This document shows positions 49,967 to 59,239 of a DNA stretch of 64,000 nt, one piece after another; positions within the stretch are counted from its first letter, which is position 1; the number at the start of each line of letters is the position of its first letter. A program made the position numbers and the translations under genes. The notes under the pieces are model-generated. The model was not told the origin of the DNA, did not search any database, and worked only from the letters and a program-made list of their open reading frames with translations. The DNA is from Provencibacterium sp. (lineage in GTDB: Bacteria > Bacillota > Clostridia > Oscillospirales > Ruminococcaceae), in assembly GCA_022792175.1 (NCBI GenBank), contig JAAWAN010000024.1, positions 1 to 64,000 on the forward strand, given 5' to 3'.

Positions 49967-50608
49967 TTATTCTCTGCTGCGGATGAGCAGCAGGGCGCCG
50001 GAGCGAAAGGAAACCTGTGCCTGCATCTCCAGAAACGCATTGCTGACACCGATGGGAAAATCGTTTTTCATACAGTAATCAGAAAGCGGATATTTCGCCC
50101 CCCGAATGGTGACCCCCTCGCACCGTTCGCCCAGGGAAAAGAGGGAGAAAATCGGAAACCCCTCCTGTTGCAGCAGATGCTCCCCCGGCAGCAGCGCCTC
50201 GGCAATGGCCCCATCATCCACCAGCCGGCAGGCGGTCCCGGTGTGGGCAGCATAAAGCAGCGTCTGCAGGTTGGCCGCCAGATGGTCCAACCGGCCGCCC
50301 AGCGCGCAGACGATATCCACCGCCTTCATTCCCTCCTCCTGTAGCCGCCGCAGCGCATAGAGGGTATCGGTATCATCCTTTTCGCAGGGGATGCGTTCCA
50401 CCTTCACCCCCTCGGCAGCGGCCCCGGCCAGAAGCTCTGGATGGAGGGAATCCATATCCCCCCAGAGACAGTCCGGATGTATCCCCGCCGCCCGGCAGTG
50501 GCGATAGCCCCCATCCACCGCGACTACGCGGCAGCTCTCTGCAGAAAGTTTTCGCAGCAGCTCCGGGCTTACCGGGCTGCCTGCCGCCACAATCAGTCCT
50601 TTTTTCAT
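49967..50608 (-). CDS. thiN: Thiamine pyrophosphokinase
   Basis: 213 residues. It transfers pyrophosphate from ATP to thiamine, giving the cofactor ThDP. Motifs: RVVAVDGGYRHCRAAGIHPDCLWGDMDSL, split as VAVDGGY and GDMDSL, then EKDDTDTLYALR (metal and ATP site) and GGRLDHLAANLQTL. The C-terminal beta domain has GVTIRGAKYPLSD. The ATG at 50608 overlaps the rsgA stop as ATGA; the open frame starts earlier at 50620. The rpe gene that sits between rsgA and thiN in Bacillus is absent here. Confidence 0.95.
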   Translation of the reverse strand: MKKGLIVAAGSPVSPELLRKLSAESCRVVAVDGGYRHCRAAGIHPDCLWGDMDSLHPELLAGAAAEGVKVERIPCEKDDTDTLYALRRLQEEGMKAVDIVCALGGRLDHLAANLQTLLYAAHTGTACRLVDDGAIAEALLPGEHLLQQEGFPIFSLFSLGERCEGVTIRGAKYPLSDYCMKNDFPIGVSNAFLEMQAQVSFRSGALLLIRSRE

Positions 50609-51510
50609 CGTTGTTCCCATTCCTTTAGCTGTCTCGCGTCCTTATACATCGTCCGGTAGCTCATCAGCCGGCTCTCGGCAATCTCTCCCGCGGCGGCCGC
50701 CGCAAGCACTGCGCAGCCCTGCTCGCAGGTGTGCGAGCAGCCGGCATAGCGGCAGCACGAAAGATAGGGCGCAAACTCCCGAAAGCAGTCCTGCAGCTGC
50801 TGCTTATAGATAAGCGCATAGCGCGAAAGCTCCACTGCCGAAAATCCGGGCGTATCGGCAATATATCCGCCGCCCGCGAGGGCATAGAGCTCGGCATGGC
50901 GGGTGGTATGCTTCCCGCGTCCCAGCTTCTCGCTGATTTCCCCCGTCTGCAGCTCGAGGGAAGGGTCCATCGCATTTAAAAGGCTCGATTTCCCCGCGCC
51001 GGTGTTTCCGCAGAAGCTCGAGAGCTTTCCGGAAAGCGCCCCGGCAAGCGTTTTTATCCCTTCCCCCGTTTTGGAGGAGACGATATGGACCTTCAGTCCC
51101 GCGCGGCGATAGAGCTCAGCCAGCTCTTCATATTCTGCCGCTTCGCTGCAGAGATCAATTTTGGTGATCACTACGACCGGCTCTATTTTCTGGTGCTCCG
51201 CAAGCGCGATCATCTTATCCAGCACCAGCAGGTTCGGCGGCGGCGACAGAATGGAAACCACCATCACCAGAAAATCCAGATTGGCGACCGCAGGGCGCAC
51301 CAGGCTGTTTTTTCGCTCAAAAATCTCCTCTACATAGCCCTCGTCTCCGTGGATAAGCTGAATGCGCACCCGGTCGCCCACCAGCGGGCTTTGGCCGGTC
51401 TTTCTAAAGAGTCCGCGCGCCTTGCAGCTGTAGGAGCCGGACGGGGTTTTCACCTCATAAAACCCACCCAGTGCGCGGACAATCAGTCCCTCCTCATATT
51501 CCTGCGTCAT
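50605..51510 (-). CDS. rsgA: Ribosome small subunit-dependent GTPase A
   Basis: A 301-residue 30S assembly checkpoint GTPase. OB fold at the N-terminus (GLIVRALGGFYEV), then the circularly permuted G domain: ITKID (G4), SSKTG (G5), GNTGAGKSSLLN (G1), TTRHAEL (G2), and ADTPGFS (G3). The zinc-binding C-terminus has CCRYAGCSHTCEQGC. ATG after GGAAGG. It is 44 bases downstream of prkC and coupled to thiN. Confidence 0.97.
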   Translation of the reverse strand: MTQEYEEGLIVRALGGFYEVKTPSGSYSCKARGLFRKTGQSPLVGDRVRIQLIHGDEGYVEEIFERKNSLVRPAVANLDFLVMVVSILSPPPNLLVLDKMIALAEHQKIEPVVVITKIDLCSEAAEYEELAELYRRAGLKVHIVSSKTGEGIKTLAGALSGKLSSFCGNTGAGKSSLLNAMDPSLELQTGEISEKLGRGKHTTRHAELYALAGGGYIADTPGFSAVELSRYALIYKQQLQDCFREFAPYLSCCRYAGCSHTCEQGCAVLAAAAAGEIAESRLMSYRTMYKDARQLKEWEQR

Positions 51511-51553
51511 TTTTTCTTTCCTTCCCCAGAAAGCTTTACAGCGCTGTTATCCT

Positions 51554-53656
51554 TCAGTCATCCTCAATCTCCGGGACTCTCCAGTCATCTTCATCATCAT
51601 CCGGCAGGGCCGTTTCCGGAGAATTTTCCGGCACGCTTTCCGGCAGCCCATCCTGGAAGAAGCTGCTGTTGTCCACCACCTTTGCGTGGCTCTCGTCATC
51701 AAAATTCACCAGGTATTCCTGATAGAGCATTCCGTTAATGCGTACCTGCAGCGTCATCACGCCATAGCCCTCATAGATTTTGCGCCACTGTACGCTGCTC
51801 GGATCGGTGCCCGGCGTGAGCTTGGCCTCGTGAACCAGCTGCCCATCCAGCCAGGCCTCTACAATCAGCAGATCGGAAAGCTTGGGCAGCGTTATGACAA
51901 TGGCCAGGCGCTTGCTCTCCTCCGCGCCGCCGCTGACATCCACATCAATCGTCGCGCCCTGAGCCACCTCCGAGCCGGGCTCCGGCATCTGCTCAACGAC
52001 CGTTCCGCGCTCCAGATCGCTTTCCACCGTCGTCGTCCGGCCGATGCTGATCGAAAGGTTTTTGAGAAAACGCTTGGCATCGGTCAGCTTCATGCCGGTT
52101 ATATCCGGCACCTGGATAAGCTTATTCTCCCGACCCATGCTGACAAATACCTGAATGGCTGTATCCGAATTCACCTGCTCGTTGGCGGGCGGATCGGTTT
52201 TTACGACATATCCTTCGGCAATGTTGTCATCATAAATGCGCATCTCCTCATAATTTTTCAGCCCGTTTTTCTCCAGAACCTCATAGGCCTCGTTCGACTC
52301 CATGCCGGAGAGATCGCGCAGGGTTACCTGCTGCGCGCCCGCCGAAACGGTGACCTGTATCGTTGAGCCCTTTTTCATGCTGCGGCCCGCGCGGGGGTTC
52401 TGCTCGAAAATGATATCCTCCTCAAAGTCGTTATTAAACTCCACCGTTTGCACAATGCGGATGTCGTTTTCCACATAGGTGCTGTCATACTTCACCGTAC
52501 TGAATTTTTTGCCGATAAGGTCGGGAACGGGAATCGAGTCCACCGTCTGAAAGGGGTTGTTAAAATAAAACATCGTTCCGACAAATATTCCGGAAACGAG
52601 AACGAAGGCCACCGTAATCCCGGTCAGAACGGAGAGAAAGGGGATGCGCGGACGCTCCTCCTCTTCTTCCTCCTCCTGCGGCTCGATATCCGCCTGCTCC
52701 TTTTCGGAGCGTATGGCGCGGGTTTTCTCCTTCCCGCGCTTTTTTTTGCGGCGCCAGCCGCCCTCCTGCTCCTCCTCGGATGCAATGTGCACCTCCCTGC
52801 CCAGATACTTATAGGCAAAGCTGATGGAGGGGTTGCGCTTAAATTCATCAATATCCCGCAGCATCTCCGCCGCCGACTGATAGCGGCGGGCGGGGTCCTT
52901 CTGCATGGCGCGCATGGTGATTGCCTCGAGCCCCTCCGGAATATCGGGATTAAGGGTACAGGGGCGGGCAGGCTCCAGCTGAATCTGCTTTAACGCCACT
53001 GAGACGGGCGTATCCGCATCAAACGGCAGGCGGCCGGTCAGCATTTCATACATCATGACGCCGAGCGAATAGATATCCGTCTTTTCATCGGTCGCCCCGC
53101 CCTGCGCCTGCTCGGGGCTGATATAGTGCACCGAGCCAATGGCGCGGTCGGTAATCGTGCGGGTGTTACTGCGCGCAAAGCGGGCAATCCCGAAATCGGT
53201 GACCTTGATGGTACCATCCGAAAGCAGCATCATATTCTGCGGCTTGACATCGCGGTGGACGATGCCGTTGTCGTGCGCATGCTGCAGCGCGCGCAGAATC
53301 TGAACGGTGAAATGCACCGTCTCCTTCCAGCCCAGGCGTCCCTGCCGGTCGATAAACTCCTTGAGGGTAATCCCGTCGATGTACTCCATGACGATGGAGT
53401 ACATGCGCGGGGAGAAGCTGACGTCATACACCTTTACGATGTTCGGATGGGAAAGGGTAGCTACCGCTTTGGATTCATTGCGGAACCGGCGCAGGAATTC
53501 CTCGTTATCCATATATTCCTCGCGCAGGATTTTAACTGCCACCCAGCGGTTTTCCGCAAGATCGACCGCCTTATAAACGTTCGCCATACCGCCGACGCCG
53601 GTCAGCTCCCGAATCTCATAGCGCCCATCCAGCCGCTTTCCAATGTATTTATCCAT
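51554..53656 (-). CDS. prkC: PASTA-domain serine/threonine kinase
   Basis: 700 residues. Kinase domain at 1-270: VGGMANVYKAVD (P loop), VAVKIL (Lys), IVHRDVKPQNMML (catalytic loop), VTDFGIARF (DFG) and GSVHYISPEQA. An acidic and basic juxtamembrane region leads to one helix near 345-367 (LSVLTGITVAFVLVSGIFVG). Three PASTA repeats follow outside the cell (beginning near SIPVPDLIGK, VTLRDLSGME and IQVPDITGMK), then a ~130-residue extra domain and an acidic tail. PrkC senses muropeptides and acts in germination and envelope control. stp is upstream in the operon. Confidence 0.95.
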   Translation of the reverse strand: MDKYIGKRLDGRYEIRELTGVGGMANVYKAVDLAENRWVAVKILREEYMDNEEFLRRFRNESKAVATLSHPNIVKVYDVSFSPRMYSIVMEYIDGITLKEFIDRQGRLGWKETVHFTVQILRALQHAHDNGIVHRDVKPQNMMLLSDGTIKVTDFGIARFARSNTRTITDRAIGSVHYISPEQAQGGATDEKTDIYSLGVMMYEMLTGRLPFDADTPVSVALKQIQLEPARPCTLNPDIPEGLEAITMRAMQKDPARRYQSAAEMLRDIDEFKRNPSISFAYKYLGREVHIASEEEQEGGWRRKKKRGKEKTRAIRSEKEQADIEPQEEEEEEERPRIPFLSVLTGITVAFVLVSGIFVGTMFYFNNPFQTVDSIPVPDLIGKKFSTVKYDSTYVENDIRIVQTVEFNNDFEEDIIFEQNPRAGRSMKKGSTIQVTVSAGAQQVTLRDLSGMESNEAYEVLEKNGLKNYEEMRIYDDNIAEGYVVKTDPPANEQVNSDTAIQVFVSMGRENKLIQVPDITGMKLTDAKRFLKNLSISIGRTTTVESDLERGTVVEQMPEPGSEVAQGATIDVDVSGGAEESKRLAIVITLPKLSDLLIVEAWLDGQLVHEAKLTPGTDPSSVQWRKIYEGYGVMTLQVRINGMLYQEYLVNFDDESHAKVVDNSSFFQDGLPESVPENSPETALPDDDEDDWRVPEIEDD

Positions 53657-53692
53657 TCATCACCATTCCTCTCAGGGAAGCCGCAGCGCGGC

Positions 53693-54427
53693 CTAGCACG
53701 CGCTAACGAGCACGGCGGTCACATTATCCGCTCCGCCCTGGCTGAGCGCAAAATCGATCAGCGGCTGCGCGCTACCCCGCTTCAGGCAGTCGTTCACCTG
53801 CGTGGCAACCTTCTCCGCCTTCAGGTAGTTGGAGAGCCCGTCTGAGCAGAGCAGCAGCGCGCCGCATTCGGGAAAGGGGTATTCCGCATAATCCGCCTCC
53901 ACCCGCGGGGCGACGCCGACCGCCCGGGTAATATAGTGCTTCTGCGGATGTACCTCCGCCTCATCGGGCGTCAGCTCCCCGCGGTCAACAAGCATCTGTA
54001 CCATCGAATGGTCGCGGGTGAGCTGGGTGGCCTCCTCCCCCTCAATCATGTAAATCCGGCTGTCCCCCACATGGGCGATATGAAACATATGGCCGCTGAC
54101 CACGGCGAGAACGAGCGTGCTGCCCATGCCGGAAAAATCCGGATCGTTCTGCGCCTGTTCATAAACAATGGCGTTCGCCGCGCTGATGGCGGAAAGCATC
54201 AGCGAGCGGATGGAGTTTACCCCCATATCCGGCCGCAGGCTCTTTTTTAAACACCGGTCAACCACCTCGGTTGTCACCGCCGCCGCGATATCGCCTGCCT
54301 TCTCGCCGCCCATTCCGTCGCAGACCATAGCATAGCCCAAATCCTCCTGCAGAATGCTGCAGCGGAAAATATCCTGGTTCTGCGGCCGGACCGCGCCCTT
54401 ATGTGTTTCTCCCGTTACTTTCAGCAC
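53693..54427 (-). CDS. stp: PP2C-family Ser/Thr phosphatase, PrkC partner
   Basis: 244 residues. Metal-binding motifs of PP2C: RPQNQD, VCDGMGGEKAGDIAA, AHVGDSRIYMI, LLCSDGLSNYL and GGADNVTAVLV. It removes phosphate from PrkC and its targets (PrpC/Stp1). GTG start at 54427, one base after the rlmN stop, with GGGAGGGG upstream. Confidence 0.96.
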   Translation of the reverse strand: MLKVTGETHKGAVRPQNQDIFRCSILQEDLGYAMVCDGMGGEKAGDIAAAVTTEVVDRCLKKSLRPDMGVNSIRSLMLSAISAANAIVYEQAQNDPDFSGMGSTLVLAVVSGHMFHIAHVGDSRIYMIEGEEATQLTRDHSMVQMLVDRGELTPDEAEVHPQKHYITRAVGVAPRVEADYAEYPFPECGALLLCSDGLSNYLKAEKVATQVNDCLKRGSAQPLIDFALSQGGADNVTAVLVSAC

Positions 54428-54428
54428 C

Positions 54429-55469
54429 TCATAACCCCTCCCTTGCCGCCGTCTCCCGTCTCAGCTGCCCGCAGGCGGCGCTGATATCGCTGCCCAGCTC
54501 CCGGCGGATGGTTGCATTTAGCCCCCCGCGCACGAGCAGCGCCTGAAAACGCTCAATCGCCTCCCGGCTGCCCCGCCGGCAATCCCGCTCCGCCACCTCG
54601 TTGACCGGAATCAGGTTCACATGGCAGTTCTGCCCGCGCAGCAGGGCACAGAGCTTTTTAGCCTGTGCGGGCGAGTCATTTTCCCCTGCAATGAGCGCAT
54701 ATTCATAGGAAACCCGACGTCCGGTGCGCTCGAAATACCGGCGGCAGGCAGCCATTAATTCCTGCATCGGATACTTTTTTGCAATGGGCATAATCCTTTT
54801 TCGGGTCTCGTCATCCGGCGCATGCAGCGAAACGGAAAGGGTCAGCCCCAGCCGCTCGCCGGAAAGCCTGTCTATCTCCGGAACCAGCCCGCAGGTGGAT
54901 AAGGAGACATGCCTTAAACTCAGGTTCATTCCCTCCGGGGCCGAAAGAAGAGAAAGAAATTTCAGTACGTTCTCATAATTATCGAGCGGTTCGCCGATTC
55001 CCATGAGTACTACGCCGCCTATCTTTTCCCCACAAAAGCGCTCGAGCGCGTAAACCTCATCCAGCATTTCGCCCGGAGTAAGGCCGCGCACCAGCCCGCC
55101 TAGCGTGGAGGCGCAGAAGCGGCAGCCCATCCGGCAGCCGACCTGGGTCGATATGCAGACGGTGTTGCCATAGCGGTAGCGCATGAGCACCGCCTCGACC
55201 GCGCCCCCGTCCTGCAGCCCCAACAGCAGCTTCTCGGTGCCGTCCAGCTTCGAAACCTGACGGCGCAGGCAGCAGAGCGCCGTCAGTGAAAAGCGCTCGC
55301 TGAGCTCCTGCCGCAGCGCCTTCGGCAGGTTTTCCATCTGCTCAAAGGAGAGCACCCTCTTTTCATGCAGCCATTGATAGACCTGCCTGGCCCGGTAGCC
55401 CGGCTGGCCGAGGGCATGCAGCGCCTCCCCCAGCTCCAAAAGGGTCATCGACTTTACATCCGGCTTCAT
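54429..55469 (-). CDS. rlmN: 23S rRNA A2503/tRNA A37 C2-methyltransferase
   Basis: A 346-residue radical SAM enzyme. The cluster motif is CRMGCRFCAS near residue 110. GQPGYRARQVYQWLHEK at the N-terminus, VVLMGIGEPLDNYENVLKF, SLSTCGLVPEI, and the C-terminal methyl-carrying Cys region (SDISAACGQL) are all standard. It improves decoding fidelity. Start overlaps the rsmB stop by ATGA. Confidence 0.97.
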   Translation of the reverse strand: MKPDVKSMTLLELGEALHALGQPGYRARQVYQWLHEKRVLSFEQMENLPKALRQELSERFSLTALCCLRRQVSKLDGTEKLLLGLQDGGAVEAVLMRYRYGNTVCISTQVGCRMGCRFCASTLGGLVRGLTPGEMLDEVYALERFCGEKIGGVVLMGIGEPLDNYENVLKFLSLLSAPEGMNLSLRHVSLSTCGLVPEIDRLSGERLGLTLSVSLHAPDDETRKRIMPIAKKYPMQELMAACRRYFERTGRRVSYEYALIAGENDSPAQAKKLCALLRGQNCHVNLIPVNEVAERDCRRGSREAIERFQALLVRGGLNATIRRELGSDISAACGQLRRETAAREGL

Positions 55470-56791
55470 TTCGCCGCCCCCTTTCCAAAGCAGGCACGGC
55501 GGGCGATGCGGGCGATAAAGAACCCATCCCCCTGCTCTCCCGGAAAAAAGGTGCGCTGCCAGCTGCCGCCCAGCAGCGGATGCGGCGCTTCACTAAACTC
55601 CGGATGCTCTCCTAAAAAGCGCTCCACCAGCCGCTCATTTTCCTGCGGCAGCAGCGTGCAGGTCGCATAGACCAGCAGGCCGCCTTCCTGACAATATTTT
55701 GCCGAGGTTTCCAAAATTTTATACTGCAGCTGAGGCAAAAGCGCCATCCCCTCGACCGGCTTATATTTAATCTCTGGCTTGCGGCGCAGAATCCCCAGCC
55801 CGCTGCAGGGTACATCGCAGAGAACCCGGTCGAATTTTGTAAACTTTTCGTTATATATGGACGCATCCTGTACAACAGGTATAATCGAATGCAGCCCCAG
55901 GCGGGCGGCCCCCTGTCTAATCAGCTCCACCTTGTGGGGGTGGATATCGCAGCAGACCAGCTCCCCGCGGTCCTCCATCTCCTGGGCCATGGTAAAGCTT
56001 TTCCCGCCTGGCGCCGAGCAGACATCGAGCACCCGCATGCCCGGGCGCGCATCCACCGCCTGCGCGCAGAGCTGGCAGATAAGATCCTGTACATGAAAAA
56101 GCCCCTGCGAAAAGGCGGGCAGCTCTGCGAGCGAGCCCGTGTTCTCCAAAAACAGCGCATCCGGATGAAGGGGCACGCGCTTTACACCGATGCCGCAGGC
56201 CGAAAGCGCCTCCCCCAGTCTGTCCGCGCAGGTGCGCAGCGTATTCACCCGAATGCACAGCGGCGCCTTTTCAAGCGACTGGCGCAGCAGCTGCCCGGCG
56301 CGCTCCTGCCCGAGCGCTTCCTGCAGCAGCAGGACAAGCGGACGGGGGGCGGAATAGAGCACCGAAAGCCTGTCAAGCTCATCCCCTTCGCAGGGAGGAA
56401 TGGCACAGTTATCCCGCAGAAAGGAGCGCAAAACGCCGTTGACGAAGGCCTTCGCGCTGCTTTTGCGGGCATATGCGCACAGGCGCACGCTCTCATCCAC
56501 CGCCGCGCGGGCCGGGACCGACTGGAAATAAAGCAGCTGACAAACCCCCATGCGCAGAATACAGCGCACCTCGGCATCCAGCTTTTCCAGCGGACGGGAG
56601 AGATAATGGCGCAGCAGGTGGTCGGCCGTCAACTGCCGCTCGATAACGCTGCGGCAGAGTGCACTCACAAAGCTGCGCTCCTGCGCGTTCAGCCGCGCAT
56701 GGCGCAGCCGCTTTTCGAGAACAATGCCTAAATAGCCGCCGCGCTCCACCTGCAGCAGCACATCGAGCGCCGCCGTGCGCTGTGTCTCCAT
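55466..56791 (-). CDS. rsmB: 16S rRNA m5C967 methyltransferase
   Basis: 441 residues. NusB-like N-terminal domain (TAALDVLLQVERGGYLGIVL) followed by a Rossmann methyltransferase: DVCSAPGGKSFTMA (SAM), and the catalytic Cys in CDVPCSGLGILRRKPEIKYK; YATCTLLPQENE holds the second Cys. Methylates C967 of 16S rRNA. It follows the zinc protease gene by 66 bases. Confidence 0.96.
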   Translation of the reverse strand: METQRTAALDVLLQVERGGYLGIVLEKRLRHARLNAQERSFVSALCRSVIERQLTADHLLRHYLSRPLEKLDAEVRCILRMGVCQLLYFQSVPARAAVDESVRLCAYARKSSAKAFVNGVLRSFLRDNCAIPPCEGDELDRLSVLYSAPRPLVLLLQEALGQERAGQLLRQSLEKAPLCIRVNTLRTCADRLGEALSACGIGVKRVPLHPDALFLENTGSLAELPAFSQGLFHVQDLICQLCAQAVDARPGMRVLDVCSAPGGKSFTMAQEMEDRGELVCCDIHPHKVELIRQGAARLGLHSIIPVVQDASIYNEKFTKFDRVLCDVPCSGLGILRRKPEIKYKPVEGMALLPQLQYKILETSAKYCQEGGLLVYATCTLLPQENERLVERFLGEHPEFSEAPHPLLGGSWQRTFFPGEQGDGFFIARIARRACFGKGAAK

Positions 56792-56857
56792 CCCGTCCCC
56801 TCCTTTCGGACAAATATCTGTAAAAACGCGGATGAATTCTACAATCCGTCAAAATTT

Positions 56858-57559
56858 TCAGTCATCCCGCCGGCGGCCGAAACGCAGCAGCAGGCGCAGA
56901 AGCTGCATGAGCGACAGAATGAGTGCCGCCACATAGGTGAGCGCGGCGGCGGTCAGCACTCTGCGCGCGCCCCGGCGCTCCTCACCCTCTAAAAGCGACT
57001 GCTCATCGATAACCGCCAGCGCACGCGAGGAGGCATTCAGCTCTACCGGCAGGGTAACCAGCTGAAAGAGGGCAATACCGGAAAAAAGCAGAATGCCGAT
57101 ATTGACCAGCGGCTGAAAGCCGACGATAAAGCCCAGCAGAATCAGCGGCATCGAAAGGCGGGAGCCGAAATTGGTAACCCCCACCAGCGAATTGCGCAGC
57201 CGGATGGGCAGATAGCCCATCGCATACTGAACGGCATGCCCCGCCTCATGCGCAGCAACCCCGACTGCCGCGACGGTCGGAGAGGAATAGACGCTGTTTG
57301 AAAGGCGGATAACGTTGCTTTTCGGGTCATAATGGTCGGTCAGATTGCCGCCGATATGCTCAATGCGCACCCCGGCAAGGCCGTTTGCATCGAGAATGGC
57401 GCGCGCGGCCTGCGCGCCGGTCATCCCGCGGCCGGTGCGCACCCGGGAATAACGGGAAAAGGCAGAAGAAACGCCCGCCTGTGCCAGTGCTGTCAGAATC
57501 AGCGCGGGAACGATCAGAATGATATACAGCGGGTCAAAATAGAAATACCCTAAATGCAC
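56858..57559 (-). CDS. Membrane zinc metallopeptidase (YugP family)
   Basis: 233 residues. N-terminal helix (PLYIILIVPALILTALAQ), then the zinc motif VAAHEAGHAVQYAMGYLP near residue 115, and two or three further helices ending in a basic tail. PVELNASSRAL is typical of YugP/Zn_peptidase_2 proteins; the biological substrate is unknown. GTG at 57559 is chosen because GGGAGG is nine bases before it; the frame upstream of this overlaps the leader. It is commonly embedded between fmt and rsmB in Clostridia. Confidence 0.9.
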   Translation of the reverse strand: MHLGYFYFDPLYIILIVPALILTALAQAGVSSAFSRYSRVRTGRGMTGAQAARAILDANGLAGVRIEHIGGNLTDHYDPKSNVIRLSNSVYSSPTVAAVGVAAHEAGHAVQYAMGYLPIRLRNSLVGVTNFGSRLSMPLILLGFIVGFQPLVNIGILLFSGIALFQLVTLPVELNASSRALAVIDEQSLLEGEERRGARRVLTAAALTYVAALILSLMQLLRLLLRFGRRRDD

Positions 57560-57634
57560 GGAGAATCGCCTCCCTGTAAGCCCATGCGGCAAGTTCATTT
57601 CCGGGGTGAATTTCCCGCTGGAGGAAACACTTCT

Positions 57635-57640
57635 ATTATA
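57635..57640 (-). promoter_or_regulatory. Internal -10 box upstream of the zinc protease gene
   Basis: TATAAT on the minus strand within the 92-base gap after fmt; the -35 region 17 bases away is poor. May supply extra transcription of yugP-rsmB-rlmN. Confidence 0.4.
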
Positions 57641-57651
57641 CCCCGAAGTGA

Positions 57652-58578
57652 TTAACGTTCCGTGAAAAAATCATGAGGTTTTATGCGGTAGCCGTTCATA
57701 AAGGCGCCGCCGTCCATGCGCCCCTTGCCCTCCGGCTGAACGGTGACGAGCTCGAGCGCCCCTTCCCCGCAGGCAACGGCGAGCGCCCCCTCTGCCGCGA
57801 GGACCTCGCCGGGGGAGCCGCAAAGCGCCAGCATCCGGCTGGCATGCACCTTAAGCAGCCGGCCGTTCCAGTGGGTGTAGGCGGCCGGCCAGCCGGCCAG
57901 GCCGCGCACCTGATTGTGCAGCTCTGCCGCCGGGCGGGAAAAGTCAAGCTTCCCCATCTCTTTTCTGAGGATGGGCGCAAGCGTCGCCTCCTCCTCCTTT
58001 TGGGGGGTGCGCGTCACCTCCCCCTTTTCAAAGAGGCGCAGCGTTTGGGAAATGCACTCTGCCCCGAGCGGCGAAAGCCGGTCGAAGAGTTCGGGCGCGG
58101 TCTCCTCCGGCCCAATGGGCGTCTGTATCTGCAAAATAATATCGCCGGTATCCAGTCCCTCGGCCATAAACATGCTGGTGACGCCGGTTATCTTCTCTCC
58201 GCTCAGCACGCTCCACTGCACCGGCGCGGCTCCGCGGTATTTGGGCAGCAGCGAGGCATGCAGGTTGATGCAGCCGAGAGCCGGCGCCTGCAGAATATCC
58301 GGCGGCAGAATCCGCCCATAGGCGACGACGACGGCGAGCGCAGGCGCCATTTCGCAAATCTCCCGCGCGACCGTTCCATCGCGCAGCTTTGTAGGCTGGC
58401 GCACGGGGATGCCCTTTTCGGCCGCCAGCACCTTTACCGGCGGCGGCATGAGATGCAGGCCGCGCCCCACCGGCTTATCCGGCTGGGTGTAGACGGCGGC
58501 TATCTCGTGCCCGTCATCCATCAGGCGCTGCAAAACCGGGACGGCGAACTGCGGCGTCCCCATAAAAACCAGCTTCAA
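57652..58578 (-). CDS. fmt: Methionyl-tRNA formyltransferase
   Basis: 308 residues. Transfers formyl from 10-formyl-THF to initiator Met-tRNA. Motifs: FMGTPQFAVPVLQ, the formyl-THF site INLHASLLPKYRGAAPVQW with His, and GVTSMFMAEGLDTGDI. The C-terminal OB domain is complete. The start codon is TTG at 58578, eight bases after GGAGGG that begins in the def stop codon. Confidence 0.97.
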   Translation of the reverse strand: MKLVFMGTPQFAVPVLQRLMDDGHEIAAVYTQPDKPVGRGLHLMPPPVKVLAAEKGIPVRQPTKLRDGTVAREICEMAPALAVVVAYGRILPPDILQAPALGCINLHASLLPKYRGAAPVQWSVLSGEKITGVTSMFMAEGLDTGDIILQIQTPIGPEETAPELFDRLSPLGAECISQTLRLFEKGEVTRTPQKEEEATLAPILRKEMGKLDFSRPAAELHNQVRGLAGWPAAYTHWNGRLLKVHASRMLALCGSPGEVLAAEGALAVACGEGALELVTVQPEGKGRMDGGAFMNGYRIKPHDFFTER

Positions 58579-58590
58579 GCGCTTTCCCTC

Positions 58591-59055
58591 CTATTTCTCC
58601 TCTTCATCGAGCATCTCTTCGGCAATATCCTTAAAAAGCCTGCCCTCCAGGTGGTCTATTTCATGGCAGAAGGCGCGGGCCAGAAGGTCCTCCCCGGAAA
58701 CGGTGAAGGGCTTCCCGTTGCGGTCAAAGGCGCGCACCTTCACCTTGCGGGGCCGGGTAACAATCCCATACTGTCCCGGGCAGGAGAGACAGCCCTCGTT
58801 GCCGGTCTGCTTGCCGCTCTGCGAAACAATTTCGGGATTACAGAGCTCAATGAGCCCCTCCCCGACATCGATAACGACCACCCGGCGCAGAATCCCCACC
58901 TGCGGGGCGGCGAGCCCGACGCCGTTTCCGCTGCCATAAAGGGTATCGCGCATATCGTCGAGCAGCTCCCAGAGCTTCCCATCAAACTGTTCCACCGGGC
59001 GGCACTTCTTGCGAAGCACCTCATCCCCCTCCACTACAATCCTGCGTTTCGCCAA
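58591..59055 (-). CDS. def: Peptide deformylase
   Basis: 154 residues. The three motifs are GNGVGLAAPQVG, EGCLSCPG and CHEIDHLEG, with Fe/Zn ligands Cys-His-His. It removes the N-formyl group from nascent proteins, pairing with fmt. I prefer TTG at 59055 (M)AKRRIVVEGDEVLRKK because this is where the family starts and AAAGGA lies at the right distance; ATGs at 59064 and 59082 are in frame but poorly placed. Confidence 0.95.
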   Translation of the reverse strand: MAKRRIVVEGDEVLRKKCRPVEQFDGKLWELLDDMRDTLYGSGNGVGLAAPQVGILRRVVVIDVGEGLIELCNPEIVSQSGKQTGNEGCLSCPGQYGIVTRPRKVKVRAFDRNGKPFTVSGEDLLARAFCHEIDHLEGRLFKDIAEEMLDEEEK

Positions 59056-59141
59056 AAAACTCATCCTTTCCAAAAGTAACATCTATAAAAAATCCCTGTC
59101 TAGCTACTCTGTCCATCCCCGGCCAACGTGAAAGGGGGGCC

Positions 59142-59173
59142 ATGGGGGAAAACGGCCTATTTTCCCCCATGAG
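59142..59173. repeat. Palindrome between def and priA
   Basis: CATGGGGGAAAA and its exact inverse TTTTCCCCCATG, separated by seven bases, within the 185-base gap of an otherwise tightly packed operon. No T run follows on the minus strand. Confidence 0.6.
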
Positions 59174-59239
59174 GCATCTTCCGCGCAAGCGGAAAGGCCG
59201 AAAGCCGGCTCTTTTGGCCGGGCGCCCGGAGCCATGCGC

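Noticed and set aside
50608..50668. TPP riboswitch upstream of thiN
   Set aside because: thiN starts within the rsgA stop; there is no leader.
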